From Bacillota bacterium (lineage in GTDB: Bacteria; Bacillota; Desulfotomaculia; Desulfotomaculales; Desulfohalotomaculaceae), in assembly GCA_009711615.1 (NCBI GenBank), contig VENI01000004.1, positions 62,001 through 126,000 of the forward strand: DNA of 64,000 bases, written 5' to 3'. This document shows positions 43,874 through 52,969 of the stretch, in pieces. The notes under the pieces are model-generated. The model ran no database searches. It was not told the DNA's origin and saw only the letters and a list, made by a program, of their open reading frames with translations. The first letter of the stretch is position 1. Each line of letters starts with the position of its first letter. A program made the position numbers and the translations under genes.

Positions 43874-45340
43874 TTATTCCAAGTTATATTCTCTCAAGAA
43901 AACTTGTACATTTTTATAAAGATCTTTAACCAACGAACAAGGAGCATCTACCAATAAATAAGGTTCCTTATCATCCTCAATGATAGCTAAACCATTTAAT
44001 AATCTACCAATTAAGTAATATTCAATCTCTGGCATATCATCCCCATTAGGAGGTATATGTTCCTTGTATTCTTCAATAAATTCTTCTGTTGGGACATTAT
44101 TTGTGACAGATATCGATGAGAACAATGGAATTTTTCTCTGTTCTTGATAATTTCCAGAGGAAATTCTCCTATATACTCCCGTCTCTTTAAAGCCTTCTTG
44201 AATACTGCTGTAACTCGAACCAGAAAAAGCAACTTGTTCGTTCATGTCTAATGCTTTTAGTTTTTTTAAAGTTTCAATCATAGTCATAATATGATTAGGA
44301 CAACCGGTGTCACCTGGGGAAATTTCATACAACATTTTTATAAAATACAAGTCAGTAAACTTCTGGAATTGAGTATTTTTCTCATGGTTTTCCACATAAC
44401 TTATCAGTGTATCATGATCAGGAAATTGAACTGCTTTCTCTTGGATCATCCACATCATTACAGTCTGTGCCATATATCCTAGTATGGCGACATGTTTATG
44501 AAAAATGACTTGAGAATAGGCTAAATAGCGATTCACCAAAAACTGATCAGCAGCGCCAATGCCTTTTGGTGATACCCCTACGATATCGATACCTAATTTA
44601 GAATGGGATTTGTTTTTTAAATTCTTAATCAGGTTTCCTAATTCGAATGTCCCATAGGATGCACCAGAAAAAGTTGCATCACGAAGTAAATAATCCATCC
44701 TGTCTGCATCTAACTCTGAATGTAATAGCTGAATCCTACTTGCCAAATTCGGATTATCTTGTAATCTTGCAGTATTACCAGTAATAATATCACAAATATC
44801 TTCAACATTTATAAAAGGGCAATGTTTGCTAATTAATTGTTGTATTTCTATACTATTTCTTATCACACGAACGCCCATATTCTCATGGTGATAGGGATTT
44901 GAAGGCCCCTCCATTGTTATACTTTTAAGTATATCTTTACTCTTAAACTTATCAACTTGATCCAACACATTTTGCTTGGAAGTTAGCAAAACATCATCTA
45001 GTTCTAAAGTGTTACTTTGATATGCATACTCACCAATATGAGATAGTGGATAATGCCCAATATCATGAAGCATGCCAGCTAAACGAACTAGCTGGCGATC
45101 TTCATCAGAAAATTTAAGTTTTAGGGCCATTTGGTCAATAATGTGCATTACACCCAAAGAATGTATATATCTCGTATGTTCCGCACCAGGAAAAATCCAG
45201 TTAGCTAAACCAAGTTGTTTTATATGCTGTAGCCTTTTAAAAATTGGCAACTTTTCAATCTCGTCTTCAACTTCTGTAAGCTGTATAAAACCATGAACAT
45301 TGTCCAAAATACTGTTCACAAACCTTAGCTCATAAGACAA
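43874..45340 (-). CDS. HD-domain phosphohydrolase
   Basis: A 488-residue HD-superfamily protein of the dGTPase/SAMHD1-like group. Ligands are visible: HTRYIHSLGVMHIIDQMA near residue 57, the HD pair LHDIGHYPLSH near 91, and LLHSELDADRMDYLLRDATFSGASYG near 208, an order typical of dNTP triphosphohydrolases and related enzymes. It follows a Panacea-domain gene by 21 bp in the same direction, so the pair may be a toxin-antitoxin or defence module. Confidence 0.85.
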   Translation of the reverse strand: MSYELRFVNSILDNVHGFIQLTEVEDEIEKLPIFKRLQHIKQLGLANWIFPGAEHTRYIHSLGVMHIIDQMALKLKFSDEDRQLVRLAGMLHDIGHYPLSHIGEYAYQSNTLELDDVLLTSKQNVLDQVDKFKSKDILKSITMEGPSNPYHHENMGVRVIRNSIEIQQLISKHCPFINVEDICDIITGNTARLQDNPNLASRIQLLHSELDADRMDYLLRDATFSGASYGTFELGNLIKNLKNKSHSKLGIDIVGVSPKGIGAADQFLVNRYLAYSQVIFHKHVAILGYMAQTVMMWMIQEKAVQFPDHDTLISYVENHEKNTQFQKFTDLYFIKMLYEISPGDTGCPNHIMTMIETLKKLKALDMNEQVAFSGSSYSSIQEGFKETGVYRRISSGNYQEQRKIPLFSSISVTNNVPTEEFIEEYKEHIPPNGDDMPEIEYYLIGRLLNGLAIIEDDKEPYLLVDAPCSLVKDLYKNVQVFLREYNLE

Positions 45341-45361
45341 TTATTTTACACCTACCAGACA

Positions 45362-45838
45362 CTAATGTAAATCCCATACTATTTCTAGCGCCAATTCATT
45401 TGAATTATCGTCAGCTAAATGCGGTTTCCTTCTTTTCAGTTCTTCAAGAAGTTGCTGCTTATTGTAAGTAGGGTAAGTAAATTTGTGAAGGAAATGCGCC
45501 GAGGCAATAGCTTCTAACCAAGTAGAGTCATTATAGCTTCCCGGATTATCAGAAATGTATTTCTTTAATCTTGAAATACAACCTTTGGCATAGTCAGAGA
45601 AGTTGACCTCGATTGTTTCAGGATCTATGTTTAACGCATGATATGCATCATCTTGTACCGATTGTGAATATGGTCCGTGCTTGTACCAACCATAATGATA
45701 ATTACCGAAGTTTAAACCCATAGATTGAAGTAAGTATACGGCTTTTTGAGTATTAAGTCTGTGTTGAAACTTGTTATAATCTAAGAAAGACTCAAAAACC
45801 CCCTGATAAATCCATTGCAAAATAGCTTCATTCCGCAT
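45362..45838 (-). CDS. Panacea (DUF4065) domain protein
   Basis: A 158-residue protein with the Panacea/SocA-like pattern: NKFQHRLNTQKAVYLLQSMGLNFGNYHYGWYKHGPYSQSVQDDAYHAL near residues 20-70 (KLQKLxYLxQ, YxWYxHGPYS). Panacea domains are known antitoxins paired with many different toxins. Upstream gene of the HD-domain protein. Start ATG 45838. Confidence 0.85.
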   Translation of the reverse strand: MRNEAILQWIYQGVFESFLDYNKFQHRLNTQKAVYLLQSMGLNFGNYHYGWYKHGPYSQSVQDDAYHALNIDPETIEVNFSDYAKGCISRLKKYISDNPGSYNDSTWLEAIASAHFLHKFTYPTYNKQQLLEELKRRKPHLADDNSNELALEIVWDLH

Positions 45839-46179
45839 TTTACCACCCCTTTCTAAAGGTTATCCAATAGGTATTATCACTTACATCTTCATTATACATT
45901 CTTTGCCAGAAGATGAAAAGAGCTAAAATCTCATCTTCTTCATATTGTTATATGCTATAAAAAATGCTATTGCGTATTCGCTCCTGGTTTTAAGCAATTT
46001 CGTTTTTAATTACAGTTAATATAATAAAGCCCACCAAGTACCGATTTAGAGGCTTTGGCTTTATCCACCGAAAACCCAAAATAACCCTGCAATTATTAAA
46101 CAAATAAAACCAAAGCCGGAAAACCAAAAAACTTTTCTAAGAACATTATAAACATAATGGGAAGTCTAATTAATTTATT
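45839..46179. other. gap with small membrane-protein fragment
   Basis: AT-rich. On the minus strand 46071-46160 encodes HYVYNVLRKVFWFSGFGFICL and a further IIAGLFWVFGG to a stop, one hydrophobic helix without a usable start codon; probably a remnant. Confidence 0.4.
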
Positions 46180-47217
46180 CTATAGAACTTCTACTCGTGG
46201 TTTAAATATTTGTATATCTGGATTTTCACGACATATATTTTCTGCTAAATCAAAATTATCACTAATAGAAAATACAACTCTTTGACTATGAACAACTTGT
46301 GCTATATTAAAATATTTTACCCATTCTTGATCATTGACAGGCATATATTTTCTATCGCTAAAAATATCTTTATATGTATCGGCATGGTACATACCTAATA
46401 ATAAATTAGATGATATAGGAAACAGAATTTCAATTTCCTCCGAATTTAATCCCCCATAACTTAAAAATTCATCGTGTTTATGAGGTATATTAACCACAGG
46501 GTCATCGGATGTGTAGAAAGGTGTGTTTGTCTTGTTAACATAAATAACCCAAATATGCTTTACAAGCACCTTTGCAAATTCTAATGCCATTTCAGGGTCA
46601 AGTACCATTCCATTATGTTGTAATTTGACATATTCCTTATCTACAGCAACCTCAAAAGCCTCTTTGGGCAAAGCACCTTCTTCGATCATTTGTGATTTGT
46701 AAGTCATAGTTTCTATAAGTTTTTCGAACGTTGCGCCTATAGTGTCTCTAAATGATTTTGTTCTAATTATTTGGATGGCAACAAAAAGTGAAAAGATTTC
46801 TTTTTCACTTTTTGATAAAGCATAGCAGTTCTGTATAATCCATTGGTTTCCATTATTGCTCTTTTTAATTATATTTTCTAACATAAAACTGTATATGCTC
46901 TCAACATTCTCACTAAAGAATTTTTTCTCAATATATTGCTGACTATCAATATCATTTAGCGCAGCCTCAATGTTGTCAGTTCCCAATAATTTGCCAAGTT
47001 CTTTCTTGATTTTTTCTTGTTCGGCTGATTCAGCTTTTTTATACATATCAAATAAATTCAAATCATAGAAACGATTTTTCATTGCAACATTTAAAATATT
47101 TTGATTGGTACGCACTTCCATTTTCTCTTTATCAAATAAATTTATGCGTTCTTCCGTAGAAGCAAAATGTCTTAAATAACACTGAGGAACATAGTGTTGT
47201 TTTTTAGTATCTGCCAT
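46180..47217 (-). CDS. DUF4238 domain protein
   Basis: A 345-residue protein starting MADTKKQHYVPQCYLRHFAS, the signature of DUF4238, with NRFYDLNLFD, the FSLFVAIQIIRTKSFRDTI helix near 165, the TPFYTSDDPVVNIP segment near 245 and FPISSNLLLGMYH. Function unknown; found scattered on mobile islands. The start is set at ATG 47217 from the family pattern; the longer frame reaches 47241. Confidence 0.78.
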   Translation of the reverse strand: MADTKKQHYVPQCYLRHFASTEERINLFDKEKMEVRTNQNILNVAMKNRFYDLNLFDMYKKAESAEQEKIKKELGKLLGTDNIEAALNDIDSQQYIEKKFFSENVESIYSFMLENIIKKSNNGNQWIIQNCYALSKSEKEIFSLFVAIQIIRTKSFRDTIGATFEKLIETMTYKSQMIEEGALPKEAFEVAVDKEYVKLQHNGMVLDPEMALEFAKVLVKHIWVIYVNKTNTPFYTSDDPVVNIPHKHDEFLSYGGLNSEEIEILFPISSNLLLGMYHADTYKDIFSDRKYMPVNDQEWVKYFNIAQVVHSQRVVFSISDNFDLAENICRENPDIQIFKPRVEVL

Positions 47218-47555
47218 AACTTTGTTCACACCTTTTTCCATGGTTTTTGAGTACTATCAAAAGACTTCAACTGCGCATTATTGCTATAATGGTGCATCGT
47301 TGAGCTGTGCATTATAGACATTAGCATCTGTATCTAAATACTCTATTAGGGATGCAGACACAAAGCCTCTTCCGACTTAAAGATATATTATCTTTTTTCG
47401 TATTTCACAGGGAAATACTATAAATTTCTACAACCATACTGGTTAACCTTTGATGAAAAAGATAGAACTATGTCGAATTGATTACAGCCATTAAAATGAA
47501 CCATGTTTGCCATAATGAGAGCCACGGCATTAATATACAAATTTTGTCTGGCGCC

Positions 47556-47666
47556 GGCTTGACATGGAGCCTCTGCGGGTATGACTCTTTGCGATAAGTG
47601 CGATATCCTTTAACAAGCATATCGCAAGGCATCAGAGCCTATCATACCCGCCCTCCATGTAAAGCC
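47556..47666. repeat. 111-bp imperfect palindrome
   Basis: Successive arms GGCTTgACATGGAG/CTCCATGTaAAGCC, GCGGGTATGA/TCATACCCGC and GCGATAT/ATATCGC fold the whole segment into one long hairpin with small internal loops. Either a structured RNA or a small mobile palindrome. The flanking 47242-47555 is AT-rich with nothing recognised. Confidence 0.6.
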
Positions 47667-47685
47667 TAATGAGTAATTTTTAAGG

Positions 47686-47767
47686 TGGTTCTTGTAATGT
47701 CATTAGTGGCTCAATTTGATGTCATAACTGGCTTAAAAACATGGCAAAGGTGGCTCATTCGCATGGC
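47686..47767. repeat. four tandem ~22-bp repeats, IS21-like end
   Basis: TGGYTC followed 8-9 bases later by ATGKCA occurs at 47686, 47707, 47729 and 47751, a spacing of 21-22 bp. Multiple terminal repeats beginning TGGCTCAATTT are typical of IS21-family ends; no istA/istB gene is present, so this is a leftover end. Confidence 0.55.
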
Positions 47768-47886
47768 AATATGCACGAATGGCAACAGTTCTAAAAATAT
47801 CCTTAGAGTGGGGCTAGAGGTATGTTTAATAGAAGCTTTACAAATTCCCTTGACACCTCTGTAAAAATTTCTCATTAGTCTTAGTT

Positions 47887-48018
47887 ATGATGTTGACATA
47901 AAATCCCTGCTAATATGATAATGTTCAGAGTTTTTTGGAAGGCAATATATATCTGTTCTGGTGCTTAAAATAGCAGAACAAAATTAAATAGATTGCAGGG
48001 ATTTTGGTTTTATATCAT
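47887..48018 (+). repeat. 132-bp inverted-repeat unit with promoter-like arm
   Basis: Arms 47887-47910 and 47995-48018 share ATGAT-N8-AAAATCCCTGC in opposite orientation. Inside is a GTTCTG/CAGAAC hairpin. The left arm contains TTGACA (47893-47898) and TGATAAT 17 bases later. Could be a MITE-like unit or the start of a transcript. Confidence 0.5.
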
Positions 48019-48039
48019 TAACATTCTTATAAGTACAAA

Positions 48040-48275
48040 GTTTTGGGAAACGGTATTCCTAAGCATCAGCCAATAGAATAGGCAATGCCCATGCGAGATT
48101 TTCCTATTTGAGGGTAAGGGGGGTAAGCTGCAGGTTACGTACTATTGGCCCCAGAGGTGCAAGTAGTAAAGTTACTCTGTAATGATGACCACCATGAGAG
48201 TGGACGTTCATAGGGATGACTACTTTGGGCTCGTCATCTACTAGTCAACTATCTGGGGCAAGACGAAAATCTATA
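48040..48275 (+). other. possible structured RNA downstream of the inverted-repeat unit
   Basis: G+C-richer block with GCCCCAG (48149-48155)/CTGGGGC pairing around inner hairpins (CCAC/GTGG, GATGAC/GTCATC). No ORF supported, no terminator seen. 48276-48506 is AT-rich with nothing recognised. Confidence 0.35.
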
Positions 48276-48506
48276 ACTTATTTCTTCGGAATTATCATCG
48301 TAAAATAAAAATAATTTGAATTCTAGGTTAAAAAATAATAAGTTTAGGGTCAGAAAGCAGTACTAATCAGTATCGCTGACCTCTTATTGTTATATATTTG
48401 AGTTGTGCCATTTCAAATCACCCATATAATACTAAAAATCCGTATCCTATAGCACCCAGCTATAAACCATATACTAAAATATCAATTTTACTAATTTATT
48501 ACTAAG

Positions 48507-48713
48507 CTAATAAAACATCTTATATATCTCAAACCCAAGCCCAGCGCTTACCGCTGAGAGCAATACCGCAATTGTAACAGCAAATGTTAACCAAAATATT
48601 TTTTTAGTTAGTCTTTCTATAGTTTTGATTTGTTTTTGAAATGTGACTATATTCCTCTGAACAAAGTCTTTAAATACACTTACAACTTTTTCAAGATTTT
48701 TGGCCAGCATGGT
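48507..48713 (-). CDS. small membrane protein of unknown function
   Basis: About 68 residues from ATG 48713 (AAGGG just upstream): an amphipathic helix (LAKNLEKVVSVFKDFVQRNIVTFQKQIKTIERLTKK) then a C-terminal span (IFWLTFAVTIAVLLSAVSAGLGF). The frame is open up to 48797, so a longer form is possible. Layout resembles holin-like or phage accessory proteins, but I cannot assign it. Confidence 0.5.
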   Translation of the reverse strand, partial: TMLAKNLEKVVSVFKDFVQRNIVTFQKQIKTIERLTKKIFWLTFAVTIAVLLSAVSAGLGFEIYKMFY

Positions 48714-48876
48714 CCCTTCATTCCTAACAAGTCTTGTAAATTGTTGAACACTACATTTTTCATCACCTCCATCGTTAACTTCGGTAAAGAGAAACACTAC
48801 TTCCTACCTTTCGACAAAGTTAGATAAAGGGTCTGTCACTAATTTATTTAATTGCAACACAATGGAGGTGTAATCC

Positions 48877-49083
48877 TTGATTAAAAAACTTATCAAAGAT
48901 CAACAGGAAGTTTCAATTTATTATACTCATGGAAGCAAAGGTGACAATTTACATTGTAATGTAGTAGCTTTTGATGAAAACCTTAGACTATTAAAATTAA
49001 TCCCTTTAGATCAACATAACAAATGCGACGTAATACTACCTTTAGCATCAATAAATCGAATAAATATAATTAGACATGACTAA
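48877..49083 (+). CDS. small hypothetical protein
   Basis: A 68-residue protein from TTG 48877 (GGAGGTGTAATCC upstream): KDQQEVSIYYTHGSKGDNLHCNVVAFDENLRLLKLIPLDQHNKCDVILPLASINRINII. The predicted alternating strands suggest a small beta barrel, possibly Sm-like, but no family is recognised. 49084-49319 downstream is AT-rich with nothing seen. Confidence 0.55.
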   Translation: MIKKLIKDQQEVSIYYTHGSKGDNLHCNVVAFDENLRLLKLIPLDQHNKCDVILPLASINRINIIRHD

Positions 49084-49319
49084 ACATAGTGACCACTCAC
49101 TACTCGTTAATATGTTTTTTAAGGATTATTATCATTCTTTGCTTTCTCGAAAAAAAAGTAATTTCGGTAAGATTCCCTTATTGCTAGCTTGTTCACTGCA
49201 AAAATAAAAGTTATTGTTTACCGTTTTATTACTCCAATATAACGTAAAGTTCTCAATAAGATTCAGAAGCAATATTACCAATTTCAGTTATACGATTAAC
49301 TTTTTGCACTGCGACTTTA

Positions 49320-50021
49320 TTAAATACTATTAAATAATGATTTTATTATTGGCGCATGCTTTCTACTAACCAGCACTTCTTGTTTAGACCCCATCATCTT
49401 TGCCAAATAAGACTTATCCCCCCATGGTATTAACTTATTAACCATATTTATATTAATTAAATAACTTTTATGAGAGCGGATAAAACTATAATCTTTTAAT
49501 TGTTCTTCAAAATTTTTCAAATTTCCTGAAACAACATATTCTTTATCTTTTGTATATATCTTTAATTTTTTTTGCAAGGGCATCTTCTCAATGAATACAA
49601 TTTTGTTAATATCAATAGCAATAAGTTGTCCTTTAATATTAATAGATAATTTTTGTATATTTTGTTTATTGGACATGTATCTTCTTATTCGGGATAATGA
49701 TTTTTCAATTCTTCCATAGGTAACTGGCTTTAAGATATAGTCTACCGAACCCAATTCAAAGGCATCTAAAGCATAATCTTGATGTGCTGTTATAAATACT
49801 ACAAAGATATCTGTACTAATTCTTTTAGCAATTTTTATCCCAGAAAGTCCAGGCATTGATATATCTAGAAAAGCCACGTCTGGTTTAAATTTATCTATAT
49901 TTTTTAAGGCATCATCACCATTAGTCTCTTCAGATATCACATTAACATCCTGCTCTTTATATAAAAATTGTCTTAACAAATTTAATTCTGTAGTATTATC
50001 ATCAGCAATTATTACCCTCAC
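49320..50021 (-). CDS. agrA: LytTR-family response regulator (AgrA type)
   Basis: A 233-residue response regulator. Receiver domain ~1-118 with ADDNTTELN, phospho-Asp in FKPDVAFLDISMPGLSG near 53 and VFITAHQDYALDAFELGSVDYILKPV near 80-105; LytTR DNA-binding domain ~130-230 (INKIVFIEKMPLQKKLKIYTKDKEYVVSGNLKNFEEQL, FIRSHKSYLININ). I start at GTG 50021 after GGGAGG. It lies downstream of the agrD-like peptide gene, so it is the regulator of this quorum-sensing locus. Confidence 0.9.
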   Translation of the reverse strand: MRVIIADDNTTELNLLRQFLYKEQDVNVISEETNGDDALKNIDKFKPDVAFLDISMPGLSGIKIAKRISTDIFVVFITAHQDYALDAFELGSVDYILKPVTYGRIEKSLSRIRRYMSNKQNIQKLSINIKGQLIAIDINKIVFIEKMPLQKKLKIYTKDKEYVVSGNLKNFEEQLKDYSFIRSHKSYLININMVNKLIPWGDKSYLAKMMGSKQEVLVSRKHAPIIKSLFNSI

Positions 50022-50042
50022 TTTAATATCCTCCCTTGTAGC

Positions 50043-50075
50043 AAAATAGGACAAGTTCTCACCTTGTCCTATTTT
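50043..50075 (-). terminator. hairpin between agrD and agrA
   Basis: Perfect 13-bp stem AAAATAGGACAAG/CTTGTCCTATTTT with a seven-base loop. A short T run follows, so it probably stops part of the transcript before the regulator gene. Confidence 0.65.
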
Positions 50076-50110
50076 AGTATAGATAATAAATTCAACTTAA
50101 ATTTTCAGCT

Positions 50111-50233
50111 TTACTTAATAAGTTCTTTGGGAGTCTCAGGTTGATAAAGGCTGCAAAGACTAGTAGGTGTAACACCGATAAAAGCTACAACACTTGCAAG
50201 GCTTACAAGCATGCTAAAGACATATCTTTTCAC
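50111..50233 (-). CDS. agrD: AgrD-like cyclic autoinducer peptide precursor
   Basis: A 40-residue precursor: amphipathic/hydrophobic leader MKRYVFSMLVSLASVVAFIG, then TPTSLCSLYQ, then a charged tail PETPKELIK. The Cys at position 27 followed by four residues before PETP matches AgrD, where a five-residue thiolactone ring forms and the P-E-x-P tail is cut off. Start GTG 50233 after AAGGAGGTG. It sits between agrB and agrA. Confidence 0.9.
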   Translation of the reverse strand: MKRYVFSMLVSLASVVAFIGVTPTSLCSLYQPETPKELIK

Positions 50234-50249
50234 ATAGACACCTCCTTTT

Positions 50250-50846
50250 CTATATGAGTCTATCTATAAATTTAATAAACTTATGTCCAATCCTAGTTAA
50301 AATAAATATATGAAATAAAATACCAAGAGAACAAGCCCAGATTAAATTAAGAGCTGGATTCCAGTAAAAGAATACAACAAAATATACAGCCACTAACAAG
50401 CAAGAAATAACTTTTAAACGCTTTCTACGAGTAATGTTTATTATTGGATTTTCTTTCACATCAACTGGAGCATAGAAAACAAAAATGAATAATGCTAAAC
50501 TAAGAATAATCCATAATATTTCCTTGGCAGGCAATGTATATAAAGCCAGGTATTGAGCTAGAATTGCTATAGTTATGTATATAAGCAAAGTATAAATTAG
50601 ACATCTATAATAAGCTGAACAATGTCCTCCACCAGAAGGCAATCTTAATATACCTACACTTATAAAGGCAGCTGCAAACTCCGGTAAAATGCCAAGAATA
50701 AAAGGAACTAAAATATAGAATAACATTTTAATTACTACTCCAATTAGAATTTCAAAACCATAAGCTGCAATTGATATCTTACTCTCAGCTAACCTTAATT
50801 CAGCTCCCAAATAACGAGCTAGGCACACTGACATATTATGTATCAT
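50250..50846 (-). CDS. agrB: accessory gene regulator B (AgrB) peptidase
   Basis: A 198-residue membrane protease that cuts and cyclises AgrD. The catalytic His/Cys lie in LRLPSGGGHCSAYYRCLIYT near residue 75; four or more spans follow (TLLIYITIAILAQYLALYTL; IILSLALFIFVFYAPVD). Its start overlaps the kinase gene by 4 bp and agrD follows 16 bp later. Confidence 0.93.
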   Translation of the reverse strand: MIHNMSVCLARYLGAELRLAESKISIAAYGFEILIGVVIKMLFYILVPFILGILPEFAAAFISVGILRLPSGGGHCSAYYRCLIYTLLIYITIAILAQYLALYTLPAKEILWIILSLALFIFVFYAPVDVKENPIINITRRKRLKVISCLLVAVYFVVFFYWNPALNLIWACSLGILFHIFILTRIGHKFIKFIDRLI

Positions 50847-51682
50847 AATATATCCTCTCTTTTAGGCAAAGTAACAGAAAAAGTTTTTGTATCATTTTCA
50901 TAATGTAAGTACCCTTCATACTTTTCTATAGTGCTTTTCACTAAATATAATCCATACCCTCTATTAAAACCCTTTGTGGAAAAGCCTTGCTTAAAAATTT
51001 CTTTAACTTCATCACCCATAGGTGGCCCTGTATCTTGAACACTAAAGTGATATGAGCTTGTTGTTTCTATAATATTAAAAAATATTTTGCGTTTATGATT
51101 TTCGTTATTTCCAACTGCATCTATAGCATTATCTAAAAGGTTCCCAAAGATCGTTGTTATATCAGTTGGTTTCACATCTAGAGATTTAAGCCTACTCTCA
51201 ATACTTAATTTTAATTCTATATTTTTTGAATCTGCCTTGTTTTTTTTATTTAAAAGCAATACTTTTAATGAATTGTTAGAAATACTTATAAGATTACTAT
51301 TAAAGCGGCAAACAGATGCTACATCATTAAGATAATTTATTGCATCCTCATTTTTTCCATATAACATTAATCCATAGATAGATTGAAGATGATTAATAAA
51401 TTCATGACGCTCACTTCTTATTTGTTTAAAAGAATTATCCATTGCATTCAAATGATTTTTTTGAACACTTAGTTGTTTATGTAGTGATTCCGCATTTAAT
51501 AAGTACCGAATCACAAAAATACATACCCCAAAATTCAATACAGCCACTATAGTTATTAAAACATCAGATATTGTAAGCTGATTATGATAATAATTTAAAG
51601 TCCTAGCTGCTAACAATACTAATACAGTCTGTATTAAAATAATATATATTATTTTTTCCGTTGACTTATTAGTATTCTCCAT
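50843..51682 (-). CDS. agrC: sensor histidine kinase, GHKL type (AgrC-like)
   Basis: A 279-residue kinase with only two N-terminal spans (~10-28, 38-62), a coiled linker, the phospho-His in IRSERHEFINHLQSIYGL near 92, and an ATPase domain (NLLDNAIDAVGN near 188, VQDTGPPMGDEV, GYGLYLVKSTIEKYEG near 243). AgrC usually has a five- to six-span sensor; here the missing spans may be supplied by the adjacent membrane protein. Confidence 0.88.
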   Translation of the reverse strand: MENTNKSTEKIIYIILIQTVLVLLAARTLNYYHNQLTISDVLITIVAVLNFGVCIFVIRYLLNAESLHKQLSVQKNHLNAMDNSFKQIRSERHEFINHLQSIYGLMLYGKNEDAINYLNDVASVCRFNSNLISISNNSLKVLLLNKKNKADSKNIELKLSIESRLKSLDVKPTDITTIFGNLLDNAIDAVGNNENHKRKIFFNIIETTSSYHFSVQDTGPPMGDEVKEIFKQGFSTKGFNRGYGLYLVKSTIEKYEGYLHYENDTKTFSVTLPKREDIL

Positions 51683-51683
51683 A

Positions 51684-52151
51684 TTAAATATCCTTATGTT
51701 TTTTAAAATTAATATTATTGTAATAAATATACCAAGTTATTACAGCCCATATTAACAAATGCGGCCATCCAATAACAGTTCGTAAAGTGGGGCTTTGCCA
51801 TATTTCTTTCAAGGACAAACTAAAGCTTATCTGCAAAATGTATAATACAATATTTTCAAGAGCAATTAAGGTAGATGCACTTATCAATGTAGCTATTATA
51901 GATTTTTTTAGATTTAATCTTAATATCAATTTAAAAATAATAATAATCCCTACTATACCAATTAATGTATGAAGACCAAATGGAAGTGGTAGCACCCTTG
52001 TAAAGTAGGATAGGGATACAAAAGTAAGTACGGATGCAATTATTCTTAATAAGTTTATTTTTTGCCCTAAGACTATTAAACCAAAATTGAAAAGTAGATA
52101 CGCTTCAGGAATAGAATAAAATATCAGGCTAATTATAGGCATCTTATCCAT
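51684..52151 (-). CDS. multi-span membrane protein, possible split AgrC sensor
   Basis: A 155-residue protein with about five spans (IISLIFYSIPEAYLLFNFGLIVL; IIASVLTFVSLSYFT; HTLIGIVGIIIIFKLIL; ISASTLIALENIVLYIL; LLIWAVITWYIYY). The kinase gene begins 1-2 bp after its stop. Five spans plus the two in the kinase approximate the AgrC sensor, so a two-chain receptor is plausible. Start ATG 52151 with GGAGGA upstream. Confidence 0.65.
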   Translation of the reverse strand: MDKMPIISLIFYSIPEAYLLFNFGLIVLGQKINLLRIIASVLTFVSLSYFTRVLPLPFGLHTLIGIVGIIIIFKLILRLNLKKSIIATLISASTLIALENIVLYILQISFSLSLKEIWQSPTLRTVIGWPHLLIWAVITWYIYYNNINFKKHKDI

Positions 52152-52324
52152 ACAAATCTTCCTCCTTAATGTAATTATTTGTATCTTTAAAATGAAAATC
52201 CTGCTAAAGGTTCTTAAAATGACCATTTCTAGCCCTAAGTTGCCTGCTGATATAAAAAGTTCTCCTACATAAAATTAAGGATGTTCATAAATTTATAGGT
52301 TAAAAAATAGATTTCCCTCACGCC

Positions 52325-52504
52325 CTATTTACTCTTGGCAACCTTTGGTAGTAAGGACTTTGCTTTGTTTTGCAAACTCGTCCGGTTACTACTAACCTCA
52401 CCTAGAATTCGTGGTCCTAGTGCCAGAGGTTTACCGCCGGCTTCCCACAGATACCCTTGCTTTAAGCAGCGTTTAGTGCCACCTTCAACGTTCGTGACCT
52501 TCAC
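52325..52504 (-). pseudogene. C-terminal transposase fragment, probably TnpB-like
   Basis: A 59-residue frame without its own start: VEGGTKRCLKQGYLWEAGGK, then PLALGPRILGEVSSN, to TAG at 52325. It resembles the variable tail and 3' end of IS605-type TnpB genes by composition (WEAGGKP, PILGEVSS). Flanking DNA shows no intact element. Confidence 0.3.
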
Positions 52505-52755
52505 CTATAGTTAACACCCATGCTGGGACTCTACTTCTTATAAGCAGAGGTTATAGCAACCTAAAAATATATTACCGAATTTATTTTTATTCTTTTCTGT
52601 AAAATGAACAATTAATGAATAACTAAATATTTTACTAACTTTTCGAGGTGAGAAAATAACCGTTCACCAATTAACTGTTAAATTATTATAGGCCAATAAA
52701 TTCCATTACAGCAGCTAAATAAATCATGGATAGGAATATATTTTATGCCAGCAAC

Positions 52756-52781
52756 CATAAATGGTTGCTGGCAGTTGCTTT
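52756..52781. repeat. strong hairpin
   Basis: Perfect stem GCCAGCAACC/GGTTGCTGGC with ATAAAT loop, isolated in AT-rich DNA between the TnpB-like and IS3 remnants. Confidence 0.6.
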
Positions 52782-52969
52782 AAATCTCATTGTCAGCCAT
52801 TGGATGATAGGATTAGTTGTTATATTTTAATATTTGCGTTTGTGGATAGACTTAACTTCTCACTGTTCTTATTTAGCGCTCAGTCTTGTTTTTTTATATG
52901 AATTCTTTCTTACATAACTGTTGGGTAAATCCTTGGGCTGCCATAGGTTACCAGCCCTTTATGAAAATA

